From: Flavobacterium sp. I3-2
GTDB lineage: Bacteria; Bacteroidota; Bacteroidia; Flavobacteriales; Flavobacteriaceae
DNA: 64,000 nucleotides
Reading direction: 5' to 3'
Assembly: GCF_013389595.1 (NCBI RefSeq)
Contig: NZ_CP058306.1
Location: forward strand, 2,976,001-3,040,000
The notes under the pieces are model-generated. The model was not told the DNA's origin, did no database searches, and saw nothing but the letters and a program-made list of their open reading frames with translations. The stretch's first letter is position 1. Each line of letters begins with the position of its first letter. Shown here one piece after another: positions 16,787-27,600 of this stretch. The position numbers and the translations under genes were made by a program.

Positions 16787-19700
16787 ATGAGACAACTTTA
16801 CTTTTTATTACTATCATTATTTTTTGTAATACAAATACAAGCTCAAGACTACACTACTTTGCACGTCACTTCTGGTTTTAATGTAGATATTATTGCAGAA
16901 AATTCTCCAGCATCTACCTACACTACAGCATCGGTTGACGCAGCAAGCAATGGTGCTAATACAGCATTGATGAGCGTTACTTACCCCAATGCCACGGTTG
17001 GTTTACCAGCTAATGGCTTAATTACTTCTATTGCAACAAGTACACCAGGATTAACCTTTCAATTAGCACCATATATTCAGAATAACAGTTTAAAGATTAA
17101 TGATAATAATGGTACGGGTACTTTGGTGATTCAAACAACTAATAAATTAAGTAAACTCTTTATTCTAGCTACTTCGGGAAGTGGTATCTCAAATTTTACA
17201 GGAACCATAACCTTTACGGATGGAACTACGCAAACACTTGGTTCTCAAATGGTACCTGATTGGTACAACTACGGTACACCAGAAGTTGCAATCAGAGGAA
17301 TTGGAAGAGTACCTCTCTTTGGTGCTCAAAATCCAGATAACAATATGTTTGATCCAAAACTATTTCAAATAGCCATTGATATTGATCCTCTCAATCAAAA
17401 TAAAATCATCCAAGAAGTTGCCATTACAAAAACCAACCCAGCTAGTAGTTTTTTGCATATTTTTGCTTTATCTGGTGAAATTACACAAACTTGTTTTAAA
17501 CCATTAAACATAACAGTACAAACAATTACTAAAAACTCTGCACAACTGTTATGGCATGCTCCTACACAGGGAAATCTACCTGCATTAGGATACAAAATAG
17601 AAGTTAGAACAAGTGGGCAACCTGGTGATGCCACAGGGCTAGTTCAAACACTTAATACTACTAATTTATCTGAGACGATAATAGGTTTAAATTCTGAAAC
17701 AGAATATCTTATCTATGTTCAATCACTTTGCGCAACAACAGATGAAAGTACTTGGAGTGGAATATCTTTTACTACATTATGTAATCTTCTGGAATATGAA
17801 TTAACCACAAGTGCTTCAGATTTATCGTTCTGTGATTCTCATGAGGTTACTTTAGAAGTAAATACACAAGGAATCGTGAATTGGTACAATTCAGCAACAT
17901 CAACAACTCCAATCCATTCAGGAAATACCTATACAACAACCGTATCTGCTACTTCTTCATTCTGGTATCAAGTGTCTTCTCTTGAATCAACGGGTCCGTT
18001 AAATGCGGCAGCAGTAAGTACAACATCAGGCAATTGGAGTACAGAATGGGATGTGTATTTTACTATTTTTGAACCAACAAAATTAAAGAGTATTGATATC
18101 TATCCTTCTACTGCCGGACAAACTGGTAGAATGATCTTTAAACAAAGAGGAGCAACAGGTTCCGCAACCGTTGGTACCATTGATTATACCACCGTTGGAG
18201 CAAACAGAACTGTAAAACAAGTAGTTCCTATTGATCTTCAATTACTACCAGGAACCTATGTAATAGAAACCACTTTACCTTCTGATGGAATATTGAGAAA
18301 TACGAATGGTGCCTCTTATCCTTATAGTTCAGCAGTAGCTTCTATTACAGGCAATGAATACCTTCCTTCTTATTATATGGGATATTACAACTGGATTTTT
18401 GAAACAGGATGTACCTCACCCCGTACGGAAGTAGTAGTAACCATTAATGAAACCCATGCACCTACATCAACTTCACAAACATTTTGTACGGGTGCAACCA
18501 TTGCTAGCTTAACAGCAACAGGTTCAAACATCAAATGGTATAATGCTGCTACAGGTGGAACGCCTTTAGCTTCAACAACTGTCTTAACATCTGGAACCTA
18601 TTATGTAAGCCAAACTTTAAACGCTTGCGAAAGTAATAGAACAGCTGTTGTGGTAACCATTAATAATACACCTGCGCCTACAGCTAGTGCACAAACATTC
18701 TGTTTTGCTGAAAACAAAACGATTGCAGATTTAGTTGCAACAGGAACTAATTTAAAATGGTATGATGAAGCAACAGGTGGAAACGCTTTAGCTTCAACAA
18801 CTGTTTTAACTTCAAAAAGTTATTTTGTTTCACAAACGGTTTCGAATTGTGAATCAGAAAGAACAGAAGTTATCGTTACGATTACGTCAAACCCGAATGC
18901 ACCAACAGCAGTTGCTCAAACATTTTGTTTTGCTGAAAACAAAACAATTGGAGATTTAGTTGCAATAGGTTCAAATATCAAATGGTATGACGCAGCAACA
19001 GGTGGAAATGTATTAAATGCAACAACTGTTTTAACTTCAAAAACTTATTTTGTTTCACAAACCGTTTCGAATTGTGAATCTGAAAGAACAGAAGTAATCG
19101 TTACAATTACACCGAATCCAGTGGCTCCAACGGCGACAGCTGCAACATTCTGTTTTGCTGAAAACAAAACGATTGCAGATTTAGTTGCAACAGGAACTAA
19201 TTTAAAATGGTATGATGTAGCAACAGGTGGAAATGTATTAGATGCAACAACTGTTTTAACTTCAAAAAGCTACTTTGTTTCGCAAACCGTTTCGAATTGT
19301 GAATCTGAAAGAACTGAAGTTATCGTTACGATTACTCCAAATCCGAATGCTCCAACTTCAACTGCTCAAACATTTTGTTTTGCTGAAAACAAAACGATTG
19401 CTGATTTAGTTGTAACAGGAATTGATGTAAAATGGTATGACGTAGCAACAGGTGGAAACGCTTTAGTTCCAACAACTATGTTAGCTACGAAAAGTTACTT
19501 TGTTTCACAAACGGTTTCGAATTGTGAATCTGAAAGAACAGAAGTTATCGTTACGATTACTCCAAATCCGATGGCTCCAACAGCAACTGCTCAAACATTT
19601 TGTTTTGCTGAAAACAAAACAATTGGAGATTTAGTTGCAATAGGTTCAAATATCAAATGGTATGACGTAGCAACAGGTGGAACTGCTTTAACTCCAACAA

Positions 19701-21193
19701 CTGTTTTAACTACAGGAAGTTATTTTGTTTCGCAAACGGTTTCGAATTGTGAATCTGAAAGAACAGAAGTTGTTGTTACGATTACTCCAAATCCGATGGC
19801 TCCAACGGCAATTGCTCAAACATTCTGTTTTGCTGAAAACAAAACGATTGCGGATTTAGTAGCTACAGGAACTAATTTAAAATGGTATGATGTAGCAACA
19901 GGTGGAAATGCTTTACCTTCAACAACTGTTTTAACTACAAAAAGTTATTTTGTTTCACAAACCGTTTCGAATTGTGAATCTGAAAGAACAGAAGTTATCG
20001 TTACGATTACTCCAAATCCGATAGCGCCAACAGCAAACGCTATTCAAGAATTTTGTTCAAATACTAATTCTAAAATTTCAAACATTGAGATTTCTGGTTC
20101 AAATATTAAATGGTATGCTTCAATAAATTCTACTACTGAATTAAATGAAAATACTTATTTAACAAATGCAAGTACCTATTTTGCAACTCAAACAATTAAT
20201 GGATGCGAAAGTGAACTTAGAACACAAGTAACAGTTCAAATTTCAACGCCTCCTACTTTACCAACGGGAGATAGTATTCAAACTTTTTGTGGAAATGCAA
20301 CGATTGCTGATTTACAAATTAATGCCATTACTGGCGCGGAGTTAATTTGGTACACAACATCATATTCAAATACGGTATTACCAACATCAACAGCTTTAGC
20401 AAATGCAACTTACTATGTTGCACAAAAAGTTGGCGCTTGTATTTCTGAAAGAAAAGCTGTAACTGCTAGAATCATTAATTTAAGTCCACCGAATATAGGC
20501 AATTTTGAATTTTGTGGAAGTGCACAGGTTTCAGATTTATATATTCCTACACCAACTGGAGTAACTTATAAATGGTATAATTCACCATCGAATCCAAATG
20601 AATTACAGCCTTACGATTCACTAACAACAGGAACTTACTTTGTTTCAAAAAGTCAGTATAATTGTGAAACTGCAAGAGCTGCTGTATCCGTTGTGATTAA
20701 AGATTTACCAGAAAGTCCAACGGGTATTTCTCCACAATCATTTGTTGAAGGTTCGGTTATAAATCAAATTTTAATTAATCCTACAACTGCAGTTTGGTAT
20801 ATTACAGAAAATGATGCAATAACGAGTACGAATCCATTATCTCCAAACATGCCGTTAGTTAACGGAACGACATATTATGCAGTAAATATTGGAACAAACG
20901 GATGTCCGAGTTTACCTTTTGCTGTAACCGTGGATGTTTATTTATCTAACGATGCATTTGAAATGGATAAACTAAAATATTATCCGAATCCGGTTAACGA
21001 TAAATTAAACATTGTTTATTTTGAAAACATCATTCAAGTTGATGTGTTTGATTTAACTGGAAGAAACGTAAAATCAGTATTTACTAGCAGTCAAAACATC
21101 GAAGTGGATTTATCTGATTTAAGTACTGCGACTTATATGATTCAACTTAAAACCGAATCGAAACAACAATTTATTAAAATCATTAAAAAATAA
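16787..21193 (+). CDS. Giant T9SS-secreted Ig-like repeat protein, adhesin 1
   Basis: A 1468-residue secreted protein. The signal peptide is residues 1-20 (ending IQAQ). A novel N-terminal region runs to about residue 235. A fibronectin type III-like domain (about 236-335) and a further Ig/lectin-like stretch (340-560) follow. Six 75-residue Ig-like modules occupy residues 631-1080, each with TFCFAENKTI, KWYD.ATGG, SYFVSQTVSNCESERTEV. Divergent modules of the same kind run to about 1390. Residues 1391-1468 form a type A T9SS sorting domain (YYPNPVNDKLNI, VFDLTGRNVKS, ATYMIQLKT, FIKIIKK). It is probably displayed on the surface as an adhesin. Its last 450 or so residues are nearly identical to those of the next gene. 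Confidence 0.85.
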   Translation: MRQLYFLLLSLFFVIQIQAQDYTTLHVTSGFNVDIIAENSPASTYTTASVDAASNGANTALMSVTYPNATVGLPANGLITSIATSTPGLTFQLAPYIQNNSLKINDNNGTGTLVIQTTNKLSKLFILATSGSGISNFTGTITFTDGTTQTLGSQMVPDWYNYGTPEVAIRGIGRVPLFGAQNPDNNMFDPKLFQIAIDIDPLNQNKIIQEVAITKTNPASSFLHIFALSGEITQTCFKPLNITVQTITKNSAQLLWHAPTQGNLPALGYKIEVRTSGQPGDATGLVQTLNTTNLSETIIGLNSETEYLIYVQSLCATTDESTWSGISFTTLCNLLEYELTTSASDLSFCDSHEVTLEVNTQGIVNWYNSATSTTPIHSGNTYTTTVSATSSFWYQVSSLESTGPLNAAAVSTTSGNWSTEWDVYFTIFEPTKLKSIDIYPSTAGQTGRMIFKQRGATGSATVGTIDYTTVGANRTVKQVVPIDLQLLPGTYVIETTLPSDGILRNTNGASYPYSSAVASITGNEYLPSYYMGYYNWIFETGCTSPRTEVVVTINETHAPTSTSQTFCTGATIASLTATGSNIKWYNAATGGTPLASTTVLTSGTYYVSQTLNACESNRTAVVVTINNTPAPTASAQTFCFAENKTIADLVATGTNLKWYDEATGGNALASTTVLTSKSYFVSQTVSNCESERTEVIVTITSNPNAPTAVAQTFCFAENKTIGDLVAIGSNIKWYDAATGGNVLNATTVLTSKTYFVSQTVSNCESERTEVIVTITPNPVAPTATAATFCFAENKTIADLVATGTNLKWYDVATGGNVLDATTVLTSKSYFVSQTVSNCESERTEVIVTITPNPNAPTSTAQTFCFAENKTIADLVVTGIDVKWYDVATGGNALVPTTMLATKSYFVSQTVSNCESERTEVIVTITPNPMAPTATAQTFCFAENKTIGDLVAIGSNIKWYDVATGGTALTPTTVLTTGSYFVSQTVSNCESERTEVVVTITPNPMAPTAIAQTFCFAENKTIADLVATGTNLKWYDVATGGNALPSTTVLTTKSYFVSQTVSNCESERTEVIVTITPNPIAPTANAIQEFCSNTNSKISNIEISGSNIKWYASINSTTELNENTYLTNASTYFATQTINGCESELRTQVTVQISTPPTLPTGDSIQTFCGNATIADLQINAITGAELIWYTTSYSNTVLPTSTALANATYYVAQKVGACISERKAVTARIINLSPPNIGNFEFCGSAQVSDLYIPTPTGVTYKWYNSPSNPNELQPYDSLTTGTYFVSKSQYNCETARAAVSVVIKDLPESPTGISPQSFVEGSVINQILINPTTAVWYITENDAITSTNPLSPNMPLVNGTTYYAVNIGTNGCPSLPFAVTVDVYLSNDAFEMDKLKYYPNPVNDKLNIVYFENIIQVDVFDLTGRNVKSVFTSSQNIEVDLSDLSTATYMIQLKTESKQQFIKIIKK
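18677..20026 (+). repeat. Six tandem 225-bp modules in adhesin 1
   Basis: Module starts fall at 18677, 18902, 19127, 19352, 19577 and 19802, exactly 225 bp (75 codons) apart with no indels. Each encodes one Ig-like unit with a CFAENKTI start and a SNCESERTEV end. Third-position variation is low between units, showing recent amplification or homogenisation. Confidence 0.92.
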
Positions 21194-21253
21194 ATCAAAC
21201 ATTTTTAATTTTTATAACGAGGATATTTCTTAATTGAAATTCCTCGTTTTTTT
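19830..21253 (+). repeat. Near-identical block shared with adhesin 2, copy 1
   Basis: From about 19830 to the stop codon this sequence aligns without gaps to 28176-29539 at a constant offset of 8346 bp, with only scattered substitutions (for example around 20253 and 20334). Similarity continues through the terminator. This is a second-copy relationship rather than ordinary family resemblance. Confidence 0.9.
21216..21253 (+). terminator. Terminator of adhesin 1
   Basis: AACGAGGA and TTTC pair with GAAA and TCCTCGTT around a short loop, followed by seven T. It starts 23 bp after the stop. A copy is found after adhesin 2. Confidence 0.82.
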
Positions 21254-21430
21254 ATATCCTAAAAATAGTAGAAATTATAAACTTCTACATTTTATTTTAG
21301 TCAAATTTATTAATCCTAAATAGATTTTTTTAAAACAACTTTCGATAAAAAGCAGTTATTTTGAATATAAAAACAGTTAACACATACAAAAAAAACACCT
21401 GATTAACAACAAATTAAAACAAAAAACTTA

Positions 21431-21490
21431 TTTGTCTCCTATTTGTCTCCCCCCTATTAAAAAAAAGAAAAATAGTTTTTTTTACTTTTA
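21431..21490 (+). promoter_or_regulatory. Adhesin promoter 2: TTTGTCT direct repeat plus TACTTTTA box
   Basis: TTTGTCT at 21431-21437 and 21442-21448 (11-bp period) is followed by CCCCCCTATT, then exactly 34 bp after the second repeat by TACTTTTA (21483-21490), one base off the -7 consensus. Layout and spacing equal those before adhesin 1, although the bases in between have diverged. The conserved spacing argues for function. Confidence 0.68.
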
Positions 21491-21570
21491 TGAAAAATTA
21501 TTACCTAATTGTTTTCAATTTTTTATTTGTAAAAAAGATTTAATTAAAAACGCTTAAATATCTGTTGTTT

Positions 21571-21605
21571 AACCGAGAAATTCTTAACCAAAAGATTTCT
21601 CGGTT
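21571..21605 (+). promoter_or_regulatory. Leader hairpin 2, attenuator-like
   Basis: AACCGAGAAAT (21571-21581) pairs with ATTTCTCGGTT (21595-21605). An inner CTT/AAG pair shortens the loop. It is followed by TATTTG, lies 59 bp before the adhesin 2 start, and is the counterpart of the hairpin before adhesin 1. Confidence 0.58.
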
Positions 21606-21664
21606 TATTTGATTAAAGCTATTAATTTATTTAAATCTCAATACTAAACTTCAATTTTTAAAAT

Positions 21665-24600
21665 ATGAAAAAAAAATTACTTTTATTTTTAACGCTATTT
21701 TGCATTTTTGGTATTCATCAAAATGTAAAAGGACAGACTACTTTAGGACCTGGTGACATCGCTTTTATAGGCTTTGATATAGGAGGCTTAGATGGTTTCA
21801 GCTTTATAGCCCTAAAAAATCTACCTGCTGGAGAAGTTGTTTACTTCACTGAAGAAGGTCTCTCCGCAAATGGCTGGATAGGCAGTGGTGAACCACATAT
21901 CAGATGGACGATACCTTCTGGTGTGACCTGTGGAAAAATCATCTCTGTTATCGAAACTGCAACAAACAATGTTTTTACAGTAACAGGCGGATCAACAGCT
22001 GATTTTGTAATTAATCCAGAAGGACCTGTTTACAGTTTTAACTTAGCCGCAGGAGACCAGATGCTAGCGTATCAAAGTATTGGCAATGCCATGAGACCTA
22101 CAATTTCACCAGTAACCATAACTTTTTTAGCTGGTGTACATGGTGATTATAATGCAAGTAATTATGACGGTACGACTAAATGGAATAATTCTTTAGAAAC
22201 AAATTATCTTGGTGGTTCGGAAAGTATTCTACCTCAAGGATTAACAAATGGTGTAAATTGTGTATCATTATTTCCCGGTGGACCAGAACCTAGTCAATAT
22301 TATGCAAAATATTCTGGAACTTTAACCGGCACAGCTACTCAAATTAGAACAAGTATTAATACCTACACTAACTGGACTTTTACATCAACGACTACTAATC
22401 CTTCGGGCACACAGGGAATTTTACCCAGCAACTATACTCCAAATGTAACTTGTACATCAGTACCCACAGCAACAACAAATACTTCTGTAACAAATTTTGG
22501 AGCACATACAGCTACATTAGGAGGCACAAACGATAATGGCGGTGATACTAGTGTTTTAGATAGAGGTATTGTTTGGTCGTTAACTACAAATCCTGTCATT
22601 GGTGGTATTGGCGTAACAAAAGTAGCAGCGACACTTAATGGCACTGGTTCTTTTACTGTAAATGCTACTGGACTACCTGCTGGAACAACAATATATTACA
22701 GAGCATATACACAGAATTCAGTAGAAACATCTTATGGAAGTACAGTCTCATTTACAACCAATGTAGCTTTATCTGCTACACAATCGCAAACAATTGCTTG
22801 TAATGGTATAAGCAACGGAACGGCAACAGTTGTACCTTCAGGAGGAAAAACTCCATATACCTATTTATGGTCTCCATCGGGAGGAACTGGAGCGACTGCC
22901 AGTGGCTTATCCCCAACTAATTATACTGTTACAATTACAGATAATGAAGGAACTTCAATACAAAAAAACTTTACTATAACTCAAAACTCTGTTATAATAA
23001 CAGGAGTTACTATTACTGACGTGAGCTGCTATGGTGGAAATAATGGCTCAATAGATATATCACCGACTGGCGGTAGCGGTTCTTATACATATAATTGGGG
23101 AGCTGGAATAACAACTCAGGATAGAACAAATCTTACTGCTGGCACTTATTCTGTTACAATTACGGACACAAATAATTGCAACTCCATAATAAACAATATA
23201 ACAGTTGGTCAGCCAGTTGCTCCTTTAAACGTATTAACTGGAGGAGGCAACACCAACGTATCCTGCAATGGAGGCGCGAATGGTACAGCAACAGTAGCGC
23301 CAACTGGAGGAACTCCTACTTACACCTACTCTTGGAACACCACTCCTGCTCAAACAACTGCCACTGCAACGGGGCTTTCTGCAGGAACTTATACGGTGAC
23401 GGTAACCGATGCGAATGCATGCCAAGCCACTAGAACCTTTACCATTAATCAACCAACTGTACTTTCAGCAGTAACATCTAAAACTAATGTTTCTTGTAAT
23501 GGTGGTGCTAATGGTTCTGCAACTGTAAACGTTACAGGTGGAACTCCTGGATATAGCTATTCATGGGCTCCTTCTGGAGGAACTGCGGCAACAGCAACTG
23601 GACTAGCAGCAGGAACTTATACCGTTACTGTTAAAGATGCAAATAACTGTTTAGTTAGTAATCAAGTAATAATTACAGAACCAACTACATTATCAGTAGG
23701 TGATCCAACGGTATTTGGTGATAACGTATGGAATTTTTATGCTTGGAATTCTGGTCCTAACATTGAAAATTCTTGGAACTCCAATTATGCAGGTTTCTAT
23801 GTTATTAATGAATTAAATTTTGATACACGTAGTCAGTGGTCGACTCACAATTCACCTTCAAGTGCTCAAGGATACCAAGGGTGTACTGTAGATGTAAATT
23901 ATTTTTCATGGAGCGCTAAAAGAAGTGGTTTTACAAGCGGGTACTATTCCGTGGCTGTAAATGCATTAGATGATATCGGAGAACTTTGGATAAATGGAAC
24001 TAAAGTATGGTTTCAAACTAATTGTTGCTTAAACAGTTCAAACAATCAAGTTTGGAGTGGATATTTATGTGAAGACAGTACAATAGAATTAAGAGGTTAT
24101 GATGAAATAGACCCTGCATATGCTAAACTTGATTTCACTTTTCTTCCTTTAGATATTCAAACAACTATCTCAAATTTAAGTTGCTATGGAGAAAATAACG
24201 GAACTGCTTCAGTTAATATAGAAAATAATGTGAGTTATTATTTCAATTTATTAATGAATCAAATTGATAACTCGCATCCAATAGCTCCACATGAAATAGA
24301 TGGAATTTATGATTTAATTTCAAATTTTTTAAATAGCTTAAATACTGTTACTTACACTTGGAATACAACCCCACCACAAACGGGTCCAACAGCAACAAAT
24401 CTTTCTGCTGGAGAACATAATGTAATTATATCATTTGCAAACGGATGTACAGAAACAAAAAGTTTTACTATTTCCCAACCTCCAGCATTAATTGCAACGG
24501 AAGGTGGACAAACTAATGTTTCTTGTAATGGAGGTGCCAACGGTACTGCAACAGTAAACGTAACTGGTGGAACTGGAAATTATACCTATTCATGGGCGCC

Positions 24601-27600
24601 TTCTGGAGGAACTGCAGCAACAGCAACTGGACTTGCTACAGGAACTTACACAGTTACTGTGACCGATGCAAATTCTTGTTCTACGACTCAAAGTTTCACT
24701 ATTACCCAACCTCCAGCATTAATTGCAACGGCAGCAGCGCAATCGAACGTTTCTTGTAATGGAGGTGCCAACGGTACTGCAACAGTAAACGTAACTGGTG
24801 GAACCGGAAATTATACCTATTCATGGTTTCCTTCTGGTGGAACTGCAGCAACTGCAACTGGACTTTCTGCAGGAACCTATACAGTTACTGTAACCGATGT
24901 AAATTCTTGTTCTTCAACTCAAAGTTTCACTATTACTCAACCTCCAGTATTAATTGCAACGGCAGGTGGACAAACTAATGTTTCTTGTAATGGAGGTGCC
25001 AACGGTACAGCAACTGTAAACGTTACTGGAGGAACCCCGGGATACACCTATTCATGGGCGCCTTCTGGTGGAACTGCAGCAACAGCAACAGGTCTCTCAG
25101 CAGGTAACTATACCGTAACAGTAACTGATGCTAATTCATGCCAAACTACTAGAAGTTTTACGATTGGACAGCCAAATACAGCTTTAAACACATTAGCTGT
25201 AGGACAAAATAATGCTTCTTGTTATGGAGGCACCAATGGAACTGCAACAGTTGTGGCAACAGGTGGTACTCCAGGCTATACCTATTCTTGGAATACAACT
25301 CCTGTACAATGGACAGCAACAGCAACAGGACTTGCTGCAGGTACTTATACGGTGACGGTAACTGATGCTAATAACTGTGAGGCAACAAGAAGTTTCACTA
25401 TTACCCAACCTTCAGCATTAATTGCAACGGTAGGTGCGCAAACGAACGTTTCGTGCAATGGAGGTGCAAATGGTACTGCAACTGTAAACGTTACTGGCGG
25501 AACCCCAGGATATACATATTCATGGGCTCCATCTGGAGGAACCGCTGCAACTGCGTCTGGACTTGCAGCAGGTACATATACAGTAACGGTAACCGATGCA
25601 AATTCTTGTTCTAAAACTCAAAGTTTCACTATTACTCAACCCTCTATTTTATCAGCTACAAAATCACATACAAATGTTCTTTGTAACGGCACTGCTACAG
25701 GAAGTGCTACAGTAGTTGCATCAGGAGGTTCAGGAACTTATACCTATAGTTGGTCTCCTTCAGGGGGAACAGCTGCTACTGCTACTGGCTTAGTCGTTGG
25801 TAATTATAGCTGTGTAATTACAGATTCTAATGGATGTACTATAACTGAAACTTTTACTATTAATCAGCCTTCTGTATTGACAGCTATTACTTCACAAATA
25901 AATGCTACTTGTACTACTGGAGGAGAAGCTACTGTAAATCCATCTGGAGGTGAAAGTGATTATCAATATTTTTGGACGCCTGGAGGTGCTACTACTGCAA
26001 CAATTACTAATTTAACGGCAGGCAATTATAGCTGTTTGATAACAGATGCTAATGGATGTAGTATTACTAAAAACTTTACAATAAACACAACCAATACTTT
26101 AGTCGCTTCCACTTCAAAAACTGACGTAACTTGTAATGGTAAAAATACAGGTTCTGCAACCGTAATACCATCAGGAGCAGTTGGACCATTTACTTACGTA
26201 TGGTCACCTACTGGAGGAAATGGTGATACGGCTACAAATCTTGCTGCAGGAAATTATTCTGTTACAATTACCGCTGGGAATGGATGTTCTATAGTAAAAA
26301 ACTTTACAATAAATGAACCACCAGCTATTGAAATTACAAAAATATCGCAAACGAACGTTTCTTGCAATGGAGGTACGAATGGTTCTGCTACTGTAAATGT
26401 TACTGGTGGAACTGGTGTATACATATATTCATGGGCGCCTTCTGGAGGAAATGCAGCAACAGCAACTGGGCTTGCTGCTGGAACGTACACAGTTACAGTA
26501 ACCGATTCAAATTTATGTACCAAAACAGAAACTTTTATCATCACACAGCCTGATGCATTTATCGCTACGACAACAAAGACGGATGTTTCTTGTAATGGTG
26601 GAACTAATGGAACTGCAACAGTAAACGTAACTGGCGGAACTGGAACTTACACATACTTATGGTCTCCATCTGGAGGAACTGCAGCAACTGCATCTGGACT
26701 TACTTCTGGAAACTATACTGTTACAATAAAAGATTCTAATTTATGTCAAACTACTGCAACAGTAATCGTAGATGAACCTACTTTACTTACAGCAACAATA
26801 AATAAAACAGATGTTTTATGTTTTCAAGCAAATAATGGAACTGCTTCTGTAACTGCTTCTGGAGGAACTGAACCTTACACCTACTTATGGTCTCCATCTG
26901 GAGGAAATTCAGCAACAGCATCAGGATTAGCTCTAGGTTCTTATGATGTTAAAATAACCGATGCAAATGGATGTTTTATAACAAAAAACATTGTAATAAC
27001 AGAACCTTCAATTGTATTACCTCCAACAGTAACTGCTCAAACATTTTGTTTTGCTGAAAATAAAACGATTGCAGATTTAGTTGCTACAGGAACTAATTTA
27101 AAATGGTATGATGCAGCAACTGGTGGAAATCCATTAGATGTAACAACTGTGTTAACAACAAAAAGTTATTTTGTTTCGCAAACAGTTGCGAATTGTGAAT
27201 CTGAAAGAACAGAAGTTGTTGTTACGATTACGCCGAATCCGAATGCACCAACAGTAACTGCTCAAACATTTTGTTTTGCTGAAAATAAAACGATTGCAGA
27301 TTTAGTTGCTACAGGAACTAATTTAAAATGGTATGATGCAGCAACTGGTGGAAATCCATTAGATGTAACAACTGTGTTAACAACAAAAAGTTATTTTGTT
27401 TCGCAAACAGTTGCGAATTGTGAATCTGAAAGAACAGAAGTTGTTGTTACGATTACGCCGAATCCGAATGCACCAACAGTAACTGCTCAAACATTTTGTT
27501 TTGCTGAAAATAAAACGATTGCAGATTTAGTTGCTACAGGAACTAATTTAAAATGGTATGATGCAGCAACTGGTGGAAATCCATTAGATGTAACAACTGT

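Noticed and set aside
23176..26553. Several ORFs of 60-96 codons on both strands inside the SprB array (for example 23176-23433, 25193-25408, 26254-26544)
   Set aside because: They are alternative readings of the repeated Gly/Thr/Ala-rich codons, share no family signature, and the main frame is unambiguously coding.
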